This document shows positions 12,961 through 22,649 of a DNA stretch of 64,000 nucleotides, piece after piece. Every line of letters starts with the position of its first letter. The stretch's first letter is position 1. The notes below the pieces were generated by a model. That model was given only the letters and a program-made list of their open reading frames with translations, was not told the DNA's origin and searched no databases. The stretch covers positions 250,001 through 314,000 of the forward strand of contig JAJEKV010000313.1 of the NCBI GenBank assembly GCA_021234155.1, read 5' to 3'. Made by a program: the position numbers and the translations under genes. Origin of the DNA: Isoetes taiwanensis. Its lineage: Eukaryota; Streptophyta; Lycopodiopsida; Isoetales; Isoetaceae.

Positions 12961-13600
12961 TGGGTCAGACGAGATTTTTCAAAACCTATATTATAGTCTT
13001 AATTTCAAACCTTATATTTTAGTGCTAATTCTGGAATACCATGGTTTAGGCTATTATACACAAAAGTCTCCTATTGCATACAATTTCTAGATCTATAGAT
13101 GTACAGGTTCACCACTTATAAAGGTGCCTTCCATCCCCATCCATTATGGTATTCTATTGGACCATGTTCATGTATAATGGTAAAAAAAAAAAAAAAAAAA
13201 AAAACTCAGCTATGCATGAATAGAGGATTAAGCAGGACGATGGGCTTGCAAATCTATAAACTGGACCAGAACTTTCCATGGATTTCACTGTAGATGAAGC
13301 TCCTTGGAGGAAGAGGTATGTTTTCATTTGTAGCACCGAAGGAAGCCCCAAATTGCCCCCAAGGTATGGGTATGGCAGCCCCTTTCTTTTTCCTTCTCTT
13401 TGTTTTTTCATCTGGGTTCTGTGGTTTTGGAAATGAAGGTGTGAAATATGGCAGATTTGCAGGGTGCTTATGCAATATGCAATATGCCTGCAAGCAATCC
13501 AATTCCATTCCATTCTTGGTCCTTCAGTTTTAGTATTTTCTCTGTTATCGGACAAGTGCAGCCTGTGGGGCCGGATTTTCCCGCAAGCACGAAACAGGTA
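12961..13600. other. AT-rich spacer with a 23-base A-run
   Basis: No gene is recognised. An uninterrupted A-run lies at 13,182-13,204. The open frames on both strands around 13,150-13,650 carry no recognisable motif and are probably chance. Confidence 0.3.
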
Positions 13601-14130
13601 GGCTTCACCTTCTATATGTTTGTTTTTAGATATGGCAGGATCCGAGCTCCTCAAACAGAGCTATTGGGAATCATTGAGTTTGGACTTTGCTTCCATTTTT
13701 TTAGTGGTTTCTATTTTAGTGATATCGCTCGTCTGTTTTAGTGTTTATGACTATATATCTTCGCAGCTATATCTGTACCACCACCTCTATCTCTGTAGCA
13801 CCCAGCAAATTCTTGATGATAGAGTTCTCAAACCCAAGTCATTTCTTCGATTTTTTTTCTTCTGAAGCTCCTCCGATCTCTTTTGCATTACATTGCATAT
13901 ATCTTTGCCACTCAAAATGCTTGGATCACTTTTGGAACTACAAGCAAGTCGTGGAATCTTATGGCTCATAACACAGTAAGTGCATGCCAGCTTTAGCCTT
14001 TCCTAAATTCAGACTTGATTATCTCCAGTGATATATGAATTATCTGATGAATCAACATTTCAGGGCATTCTAGTTCTCCTAAATACAACTTCATTGTTTC
14101 TTGACCCACATTGTCCTTTTACTTCCGCAG

Positions 14131-14780
14131 CGAGATATCTACATCCAGCGTTCCGATGTTGCTGTTGTGTTGGGACCTGGAACTCTTTTCACAAGCCCGC
14201 GTGATGTTTCTAAGGTTTCTTGGAAAGATAATTTATGTGTTTGGTTTTGTAGACTTTTGGCTTTAGCATAAAGGCATTTAGTGCCCCTGCAGATTAGTTA
14301 CAATGTGATTATTTTGTCACTGCTTAATGTGAAAAGATCTGGCATTTGTGATAATGGGATTTATGAGCAAGGTAAACGTTGTACAAGCACAAGTAAAAGT
14401 GCTTCTACAAGTACCTCATTCTGCTGTCTTCAAGACTGTCCATATGTTTCTTCCCCCTGTCCACCTTGGAAAACACCAGGTGCACCATGTTTTGGACATG
14501 GACACAACAGGACAATGCAGGTGTTTTGAAGGTAAATGTCACTTTCAAACTATGATAAGAATCAGATACGTGTTTTATCCTAATGTCTTTGTGTTGACAT
14601 TAATTCATTTGTTAAAGGATATGGAGGCATCGGTTGCTCTTATTGCCTCCCTGGGTGGACACTTTCCTATAATGAGAGTTGCATCAAGCTTCCGAATGCA
14701 ACAACTCTTGCAAGTATGTTTTCATCCTTTTCAACATCCACGAAGCTTTCTCTCCCACCTCAAAGATCCAAACCAAGGGT
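14131..14780 (+). pseudogene. Gene fragment encoding an EGF-like domain
   Basis: Three exon-like blocks. The first follows a CCGCAG acceptor at 14,130 and reads RDIYIQRSDVAVVLGPGTLF. The second ends at a GTAAAT donor (14,532) and holds a Cys-rich stretch with CPYVSSPCPPWKTPGAPCF and TTGQCRCFEG, with one frameshift between them. The third starts after a TTAAAG acceptor at 14,618 and continues GYGGIGCSYCLPGW. The spacing C-x-GHG...TTGQCRCFEGYGGIGC is that of an EGF-like module, as in some plant extracellular or membrane proteins. I cannot name the gene. The frameshift and missing ends suggest a fragment. Immediately upstream (13,620-13,760) a hydrophobic stretch might be a membrane segment, but this is not supported further. 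Confidence 0.45.
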
Positions 14781-14781
14781 G

Positions 14782-15111
14782 ATGTGCACAAGGGTGTTAA
14801 GGGATGAGGATCAAGCACCGTAATGATATTTAGCATAAAGGTAAGTGTTAGCACTTTTTCTAAAAGAGGGATGTTGAGTTCATATATCAGACACAGTAGT
14901 GAATATTATTTCACCCAATTCATAATTTAAAATTCAAAGATCGACATATGAATGTAGCCAGCACTGTTGACAAACGAGCTGTCTAAGAGCATTTTATGAA
15001 ACATTTGAGGCATTTGAAGTGGATTTGACAAAAGCCTCGATCAAACTGTTCAAGAGATAAAGTAACAACTTCAGATGTCAAACTCAGGCCTTACTCTTAT
15101 GTTGATTTTTG
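14782..15111. other. No gene seen
   Basis: AT-rich sequence between the EGF-like fragment and repeat R copy 3. No reading frame, repeat or signal could be supported. Confidence 0.3.
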
Positions 15112-15440
15112 GGTTGCCCCTGGGGGGCAAATCCTCGTTCATGTGGGTTTTCGGCATATTCTGAGCATATGCTGAAATATGCTTAGATTATGCCTGAAAC
15201 TGCTTCAAACTGGCGGTCTCCTGTAAACTGGCGGTCGCCAGTGTTGCTGGGCGGCTGCTGCGCAAACCGGCTAACCGGGACCGCCAAAATCCATACATTC
15301 TTGTTGTTTCTACTGAATCTGAGAGCAGAGCTCTTTGCCAAGGGCCAATGTTTCAAAGAAGAGATAAGCTCAATAAGATGTTTTTCTGCGCCTCTGAAAA
15401 AAGCCCAGTAGTTTTCAGCTCAAATTCGGCGACGGTGTTT
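15112..15440 (+). repeat. Repeat R, copy 3 (5' border of MED33 copy B)
   Basis: This is the most complete R copy: the GTTGCCCCTGGGGGGCAA palindrome, the GCATATTC/GCATATGC motif, then a small internal duplication of AAACTGGCGGTC (15,211-15,240) that the other copies lack, ending CAAATTCGGCGACGG. MED33 coding sequence follows at once, exactly as in arm A, so the R-MED33 junction existed before the duplication. Confidence 0.75.
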
Positions 15441-15662
15441 TTGGTGCAAAGGTTAGCTGATGCAACTGCAGAGGAGTGGAGCACAACATATGAGAATCAT
15501 CATAGAATACAGGACTATATTATGGCAGAGTCTGGGGAGGATCTGAAGAAGAAGAGATATGAAGATTTAGATCAGATTAGACAGAGCAGTAACATTAAGG
15601 CTATTGAGGTTTTGACAAAAATAATGAAAGTTAAGAGGACGGTTGCATTGCTTCACTTGTAA
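15441..15662 (+). pseudogene. MED33: MED33 copy B, first exon piece
   Basis: An open frame runs without a break from the R border through AEEWSTTYENHHRIQDYI and SSNIKAIEVLTKIMK to VALLHL, where a GTAAGT donor (about 15,660) begins the intron. It matches the plant MED33 segment just before the IQ-rich, WLPFDIF-containing exon. Unlike copy A, this exon has no frameshift. The next exon lies 7 kb away at 22.66 kb because the intron was replaced by a foreign block. Confidence 0.8.
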
Positions 15663-16372
15663 GTTTCATCGACGCATTTGGTTAAATTTTAACTATGGTT
15701 AACTTAACGAGGCCACTTTCATGCTAATAATAGTTGACTTAAGCTAAGTGAAAACTTTAACCGGACCCATTATTTTAAACTAGAAGTTAAGTGACCTAGG
15801 AGAGGTACACTTAACTCGATTAAGAACTCATTTAACTTAACTGTTAAATAAAAAAGGGATAGCAATCTAGTAAGGTTATTTATTTTTTATACGACTACGG
15901 TATATTTCTTGTTGTCTCTTTGAACATATAGAGTAGCTTGAGGATTCAAAAGCTTATTGAATTTCCCCGGCTCAAGGGACAATTCATTAGAAGCGAATTG
16001 AATTGAGCATCAGAGCATATTTTGGGCATATGTAAACATCTAAATGACTATAATTTATGGCTCTTTTTTCAATAATAGAAACATTTTTTGGGTGTTTTTT
16101 TGGAGCGTGCACCCACAGTTTTGGTTTTCCAATGCCAAGAAAAATGTGACACTTATCATAAATAATTAAACATCCAAATTGAGTTTCAAACAGATTGAAA
16201 CACAAAATGAAAAAAAAAATAAAGACAAAGAAAGAGTATCGAAAATATAGAAAGTGGAGATAGAAAATAAACCATATATCTCCTCATGGATTGTTGGTTT
16301 CAACAACTAAGTACTTTTGAGATCTTAAACTTAGTGGCTCTGTGAAAGTAATATGCTTGTTGCTATTTTTTG

Positions 16373-16436
16373 TATGGGTCCCATAGGCTAATTGGTCTAA
16401 GTGGACGATAAAAATACATTCTATTCTATTCTTAAT
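16373..16436 (+). mobile_element. LINE 3'-tail remnant (plus)
   Basis: TATGGGTCCCATAGGCTAAT leads into GGTCTAAGTGGACGATAAAA and an (ATTCT)n tail. This is the same terminal motif as LINE copies 1 and 2, in opposite orientation. Only about 40 bases of the element remain before the tail. Confidence 0.6.
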
Positions 16437-16590
16437 AAAGTTTTTTTTTCAAACGATGTCAAAGCTTTATTCAATATCCAGAGAAAGTACATGTATAATT
16501 GCAAAGGCAGGAATAAAATCTCAGCAGACAAAGATAATCCACTGAATGGAGCAATCTGCCTATGTACGAGATGATATACGCAAAAATTCC

Positions 16591-17098
16591 TCAAAAAATC
16601 AAGTATTTCTTCTCAGAAGCAAGCTGCAAACATAGGTATGCCTTTACTAGTATGTCTTGTGCTTCATAAAGAACTTGGTCGCACCCTTGAAGATACACCA
16701 CCGCTGCCTTTTCCAGATTGACCAACCTAATGCTAAATGAAAAATCTACTGCTAGGGTGCCGCTGCTCCTCCCTCTCCTCAGCTTCTTGCAGACGGGCCC
16801 AAGCTTAAGCTTATTTGTTCCTCGACGGCCGATACGGTGTCCCCTCTGTTCCCGTTCCTCCTTGCTCCTCCTTTCCTCCTCGGCGATTTCTTCGAGGATC
16901 TGGTGCATGATATCTGGCCGCTCGTCGTCTAGGACCACCGTTAAAATTCGCTTTGGTCGAAGTCGCCTCCCTCACCGGATGAAGATTCGGCCGCTTTAGG
17001 AAAAGTCGTTCTTGGAGTATCCTTTGAATGGTGGGTCCATCATTTAGGCGATCCAGCGTCTACGGGGGCTTCCTTGCCGTCTGTTTGGTCTTTGCCAT
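16591..17098 (-). CDS. Histone-H3-like ORF with long charged linker (solo locus)
   Basis: Starting from ATG at 17,098 the minus strand reads MAKTKQTARKPP, which matches the histone H3 tail (MARTKQTARKS) at nine of the first ten residues. A C-run then causes a frameshift/stop. From 16,938 an open frame continues: an acidic/basic stretch (ILEEIAEEERRSKEEREQRG), then an end resembling the second half of the H3 fold: DFSFSIRLVNLEKAAVVYLQG recalls the alpha-2 helix (aligned at D, F, V, L, AA, YL and G), and CLQLA recalls IQLA. It stops at 16,591. The linker makes the product longer than H3 (about 170 codons against 136). It could be a divergent H3 variant, a decayed pseudogene or a relic of a retrotransposon-borne H3. 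The tail is unmistakable; the fold match is weaker than in the copy at 27-28 kb. Confidence 0.6.
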
Positions 17099-17200
17099 AT
17101 TCAACGGTTCGTCAATCTGATATCGGCGCCGGAAAATCACCTCAGCAGATGAGTGCAGATGTTCTAAGGAAGGGGCGCGGAAATGGGGGGGGGGTCTAGA

Positions 17201-17210
17201 TCTATTTATA
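17201..17210 (-). promoter_or_regulatory. TATA box of the H3-like ORF
   Basis: TATAAATAGA on the minus strand lies about 103 bases before the H3-like ATG, an ordinary plant TATA-to-ATG distance. This suggests an intact promoter and not a random reading frame. No histone-type octamer or hexamer element was found by eye. Confidence 0.5.
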
Positions 17211-17864
17211 GGGGTCGATTTTAGGTTAAATTTCAAACTACCTTTTTGGGTTGCCTAAAACATCTAAAACACCTAAATTTAAGCATGGTCTCACACGTTG
17301 CGCCCAGACCGATAATGAGAAGTTCATTTTCTGTCCTGGCGCGACGTGTGAGACATGGTGGGTCCCGCTACTAAATTTTATACTTTCTAAACATGTAACA
17401 TGCCAATTCTACTATTTCTTAGTTCAAAATTAGAATTATCAAGTTAGTTTTCTGTAGTTCATGACTTTTTGGCGTGTTTCAAGCTGAATGTCTCACACGT
17501 TGCCTGAAAGTTCTTCGAGAGAGGACCTTTGGGGCGAACTGCTTCCAGAAGGTTTTAAGGGTCCGTCTTTTGGCATCAACACCCTCCCTCTACGTCATGA
17601 CATTGTGCAAGATCCCGGCTGAATCTGACTAGGATATGGCCTCCAAAACATATCTGTGTGTTGCTAGGTTATTGAAGGGTTTATATTATGGAGGTCGAGT
17701 TGTAGTTGGTTGCACATGGGACATGGTCAAGAAGCTGCAATTGAAAACATGAAGCAATAGGAACTGACGGAATGGGGTTTGGATTTATCCTCCTCCCAGT
17801 GTGGCAATTAAAAATCAAGAGCGCCTTTTGCAGTAGCAAAATTATTTGGGATCATTCGGGATGC

Positions 17865-18116
17865 CCAATAGATCCAAACTCTGTTATTTCAGTTGCCATG
17901 GCTCCACATGTATGTTTAGAAAAGATGCACTCAGTTATCCTAAAAAACAACCATGTTTTGGCCTCCGAAAAGTAAACCCTATGTGTACGTAGGTTATTGT
18001 AGGGTTTACCTTTCGAAGGCCAAAACGTGGTCATTTTCTTGGATAACTAGGTGCACCTCTTCTAAATATGTATGCGGAGCCATGGCAACAAAAATAACAG
18101 AGTTTGGATCTATTGG
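17865..18116. repeat. Long imperfect hairpin (two ~116-bp inverted arms)
   Basis: Arm 17,865-17,980 pairs with arm 18,001-18,116 at roughly 80 percent identity by eye, leaving a loop of about 20 bases. Both arms contain GCCATGGCTCC, the AAAACAACCATGTTTTGG-type segment and AGTAAACCCTA. Such a structure could be a foldback MITE or a young small-RNA precursor. It ends exactly where the 19-bp minisatellite begins. Confidence 0.75.
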
Positions 18117-20275
18117 CGGCATGTTGGAGCCTAGATGGTGTGACATCCCCTACTCGTATACGGTGCACTCACCGTATACAAACAGGAGTTCATCCCCCAT
18201 ACCAGCTCCATACTGATACAAGGCCCTCCACAATCACTGTACCCGTAACAAGTCCCAGTGGGAAGAGTGAAGGGGTCATTTTACCCCGTCTCCCTCAGGG
18301 CCTACCTAGCTGCGGAAGCGTAAACATACATGTCAGTATACAACATAATCACATATCCACCTCGAAGGGTGGTGCACCAACATCTGCATAGACAATGATC
18401 AGCATCATACATAGGGGTCCTACCCAAGGCTCAGACTCGAGGGGATGACTTACGGCTTGGGTCTCCGGGGTTCATTCTGAGGCGAAATTCATGGCAATGG
18501 ATTTGGGGGCATAGAACATGGCTTAGGGTTGTCCAATCCATCCGCCCCCACATTGCACACTTTGCGAGTAGGCTACGAAAAGTGTTGGGACCTAACACAG
18601 CCAGCCCGGGATCGTGGCGAAGGGGCTACATCACAGGTTGCATCTCCCGGTTCCGATGGGGCGGTGGGATTTCTCCCTCCGAGATCTACATCTTGACTCA
18701 AGGAGACTAGAGGGCCACTGCCCTTATTCAACTTGAACCCACTGGAGAGTGACGCATCACCCCACAGGGTGTCGAGCCCATGCCTTGCCCACACTCAGTG
18801 GCAAGCCATTAGACCTAGTCCCAATGATCCCCGGTGGACATTACACACCCGGAGGGATCGTTCAAAGTCGAGAACACGAACCTCTTTATAAGCCCGGTCG
18901 GCCCTTCACCCACAACGGTGTGGCTCTTGTACCACAGGCGAATCTATAGTGTGCTAGAGAGGCTAATCTAGGAGCATCTACTACCAAGCTTTAGGTCTCT
19001 ACCCCCTTCCCAATACAAGGAGTTCATAGAGATACATCATCCATATATATCAGGAAGAACTAAAGACAAGATCTAATCTATATCATAGAGTTAGGTTCTT
19101 TAGTTAGAGTCACAGTATCTAGAGATCTAGAGGGCTGCTATGGGCAATTTAATGGGCTAAACCTACTGATTTAATGACTAGAAGATGGTTTAGGCTATTA
19201 AATTGACGAAATACATGATCCTTGAGTTCCTCCTCCTGACCTGAGCTCAACCATCCTGTTAACCTGCTCGAATCAAGGGAAACTAATGGGGCAATTCGCT
19301 CGAACCGGAGTCAGAGAGGCGATTTTGACCCACGGGCGGGTCAAAGCGAGCTCTAAAACCCTAGAAACGAAAAATGGGCAAGTTAGGGTTTCCTCTCCTA
19401 AATAGACAAGGGGGGAAGTTAGGGTTTCCAATTATCCCCTTTTGGCATGTGGGATAATTGGGAATGGGCCCACTTGCCTTTAATGGCTAGGTGGCAAAAT
19501 GTGCCCACATGGAAAGGTGTGCCCTTAATAAATGTGCACATTGGTAAATGTGCACATTAATTGCACACTTGGGTATGGCCCACTTGACATAAAGTGTCCA
19601 CATGGGAAAATGTGCACCTAGATAAATGTGCACATGGTTAAATGTGCACATTAATAAATTCACACTCCTTGCAAGTTGCCCCCCTAGGGGCTATCCGCTG
19701 GCTACGTCGTACCGCGTCACGTCCGTCGGGTGGCGTGTGCGATGACAGGCAGTCTGATATACGTCTGGGACCGTATCGCGTCTTTGGAAACGTCACAGAT
19801 GGCATGTTTGAGCCACCTTGGCATGTTAGAGCCTAGGTGGCATGTTGGAGCCCGTGTGGCATGTTTGAGCCACCTTGGCATGTTTGAGCCTTGGTGGCAT
19901 GTTGGTGCCTAGGCGTCATGCTTGAGCCACCTTGGCATGTTAGAGCCTAGGTGGCATGTTGGAGCCCACATGGCATGTTTGAGCCACCTTGGCATGTTGG
20001 AGCCTAGGTGGCATGTAGGAGCCCGCGTGACATGTTTGAGTCAGCTTGGAATGTTTGAGCCTAGGTGGCATGTTGGAGCCTAGGTGGTATGTTGGAGCCC
20101 ACTTGGCATGTTTGAGCCACCTTGGCATGTTGGAGCCTATAGGTGGCATGTAGGAGCCTGCATGGCATGTTTGAGCCACCTTGGCATGTTTGAGCTTGGG
20201 TGGCATGTTGGTGCCTAGGTGGCATGCTTGAGCCACCTTGGCACGTTGGAGCCCACGTGGCATGTTTGAGCACCT
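18117..20275. repeat. 19-bp minisatellite, split by a solo LTR
   Basis: The unit GGCATGTTGGAGCCTAGGT (with variants such as GGCATGTTTGAGCCACCTT) repeats about 25 times in 19,801-20,275, with one more unit at 18,117-18,138 left of the LTR. Neighbouring units alternate between two sequence types, giving a 38-bp higher-order period. The open frames across it (minus strand, rich in Met, Pro, Lys and His) are by-products of the repeat. Confidence 0.85.
18139..19797 (-). mobile_element. Solo LTR, 1,659 bp, related to the chromovirus LTR
   Basis: In minus orientation it starts TGTGACGTTTCC and ends GGGATGTCACA, with GATGG directly repeated on both sides (18,134-18,138 and 19,798-19,802). Its body matches the chromovirus LTR in order, for example CTTGTATTGGGAAGGGGGTA, GGGGCGGATGGA and the GAGGTGGATATG-type segment, and it is almost the same length (1,659 against 1,650). 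No internal region is attached, so it is the product of recombination between two LTRs. Near its 3' end is a perfect small palindrome (GTATACGGTG/CACCGTATAC). Confidence 0.85.
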
Positions 20276-20309
20276 TGGATCTAACATTTTTCACGAATTT
20301 ATAACAATA

Positions 20310-20337
20310 CTAGTAACGGTGCCCAGCATTGCTGGGC
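20310..20337 (-). mobile_element. Helitron-like 3' terminus (minus orientation)
   Basis: Read on the minus strand, the palindrome GCCCAGCAATGCTGGGC is followed by ACCGTTA, CTAG and then T. This is the same layout as at 6,056-6,084 (hairpin, ACC-containing spacer, CTAG|T). An element would extend to the right. Its 5' end was not found. Confidence 0.5.
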
Positions 20338-22550
20338 GAACCCTTTAGCAGCAATGAGAAAAGCATGTGGTCATATTCCAACTTTTGCATTCTAACAAAA
20401 GCTTTTCAAAGGCTGCTTAAAACAAAACCTAGCTCCACCTTGTTAGATAGTGTTGTGTCGGTATATTCGGGAGTTTTAAGCTTCGGCTACAGTGGTAGCC
20501 ATGCATTGTTTTTCGTTAATTGATTTCTGTTTCTGGCCGTATTATACTCTTTTAAGTTCTCGGAGTAGGAGGCTGAGAGATTGCAACCCAAAAAGAGCTC
20601 TATCGTGCCCAGTTAGAGAAGGGCTTGGTCTCAACATCGTAGTGTCCAAGACCCTGCTTTGATAAGGAAAGAAGGGAGTATACTAGACGACAGGAGTTTT
20701 ATTTGAAGTCCTCTGTGCCATAATAAAACAGAAGAAGTTGTTCGAGAGGTACGTTTTTTTTTTTACATTTTCAAGTCATTGTTATGTTTTCAATCACTTT
20801 ATTTTGTGACTTGCAGATATTTGCTACAGAGCTCAGGATGTCAAGGAGAAAAAGGAAATCTTTGTACCTTATAACATTTTTCTACTAGATGTTGTTGGAT
20901 CATCACACGCAGGCGATAATGCAGCAGCATGATGTATATAATGAAGCTCATCTCTCTTTGGACATCTATGCTTTTGGCATTTTCCATACTGCTAGACAAG
21001 AGCAGCATTGGATGCTTTGAGCATAATTTGTGGCTTTCCATGGCCATCTATGATGGAGCCTTCATTTCGAAAAACTGGTGAAGTTGAACTTTTAGATTGG
21101 CTGCAGGCCATGTTTGGTTTTCAGGTAATTTATCCCTCACACTGATTTGGAATGCAGTCCATTTTATTACATATAAATTTCAGTGTGATACTGCAGATAA
21201 TGTTGCCAATCAAGGAGAACAACTTATCTTCCTTCTCACAAAAGTTTTATGTGAGAAAAGTTGGAATTTGCAACTCAGATGAGGATTTAAACTAGATTTA
21301 TCATTATCATATCTTAAGAAATGCATATGCAGCCATGAGGATAGTATGCAGAAACTACAAGTTTTGGTTCATATTTTTGGCTGGAAGAGCAGCCTATTGT
21401 ATGTTCTTACATCTGATAAAATTGTTTTATATAGTCAATTCATACTAGATTTTGGATGCAGACTACTCAGCGAGATGTAGTAGTGCAAGATCCTTTACAT
21501 AGGATTTTATTTCTTATAGGAGGGAAGTAGCAAACCTTCATTTTATGCCAAGAGTGCTTGTGCTACATCTACTATAATGTAATATAATATTTGCACCAAG
21601 CATCAAATTCATATAATAGGGAGTAGAGTGCCTGCACATCATCTTCCATACTATAATATAATATTTGCACCAAGCACCAAGTTAATATAGTAGGCAGCAG
21701 TGCCATGAGTTGCTAGAGGTTGAGTTATAGGGATATAATTTCGAGGTAGTGCATTGTTTCTTTTGTTTTGAGCTTAGGGTCTTGGGGATATAAGTTTCAA
21801 GGTAGTCTATTCTTCCTTTTGCTTGACGTTGATGCAAGACAATGTAGATGCCTTTTGAACTTCATAAAATGTTGGCTGGTAATGTAAGATTTGTCATTGG
21901 AAAGTATATAAAGCCTGCATATGGTCATTGGGAAGTAAATAAAGCTTGCATAGGGTGGGGATGAGGAATCATTTCTGCAGAAAGTTATTTTGTTGGGTTT
22001 ATAGAAATGAAACTTGCAAATTTCCAATAAGAGCTTTCAGATTATATTAGCTTTTGGACTATAATAGACAATAGATTATTTGGAACATCCATTGCACTTG
22101 CTTCGAACTTGGTTTGATTTTGGAAAGAAAACTATTCATAAGCCCTCACAAACAAGAATGGAATACTTAGTTCTACACGTCATTCTAGGACAAGCTTGGG
22201 CACACCTAGAAGAGGTGGAAGACATGGAAGTCAAACAAATAAAAAGTCAGGAAAAGAGCGGCCATTGCTCTGGAAACCAAAAAACAAACCAAAGCAAGAA
22301 ACTGAAAGAAACAAGGGGTCGATCACGACTTGGTTGAGATATCAAAAGAGCGCATCATATAAGACGATTTGATTGACTTAGGGATATAGGCAGAGGTTAA
22401 GAAGATCAACCAACAGGACCCTTAGTAGAACAGTAAAACATCACAGTGCTTGTACAATTTTGAGTGGAAATAAAATGTTAGTCTGAGCAGGTTTTAGGTG
22501 AGGCTATAGCTGGTGAGGAACATCTTGTCGCTTATGCGTATAAGGTATGC
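20338..22550. other. Possible Helitron body with small duplications; no gene recognised
   Basis: No protein domain is recognised. Visible local duplications: about 21,575-21,705 (TAATATAATATTTGCACCAA twice) and 21,895-21,955 (GTCATTGGAAAGTATATAAA and a variant). A T-run lies at 20,755-20,764. No RepHel-type coding sequence was seen, so if this is a Helitron it is non-autonomous. Confidence 0.3.
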
Positions 22551-22649
22551 TATATCAAGATTTCTCCTGCAAAGAAAGGGAACTAGAGAAAAAGAAAGAA
22601 AATTTTAAGTTTGTGGCTTCTAACGTAATATTAGTAACATGCATTGCAC

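Larger units (their letters stand above)
15676..22550. other. 6.9-kb composite block inside the MED33 copy B intron
   Basis: Copies A and B share the intron start (GTAAGTTTCATCGAC) and resume similarity at ATCAAGATTTCTCCTG (about 22,553). Between these points arm B has 6.9 kb absent from arm A and lacks about 70 bases that A keeps, so this is a replacement and not a simple insertion. The block contains an H3-like ORF, a long hairpin, a 19-bp minisatellite split by a solo LTR, a LINE tail and a Helitron-like end. 15,676-16,370 is AT-rich with no gene. Confidence 0.65.

Noticed and set aside
18117-20275. Regular 19-bp repeats as a CRISPR-like array
   Set aside because: There are no unique spacers; units are directly adjacent and variable, and the context is a plant genome. 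It is a minisatellite.
19940-20294. Minus-strand frames rich in Met, Pro, Lys and His across the minisatellite
   Set aside because: They arise because the 19-bp unit lacks stops in these frames; there is no start context and no domain.
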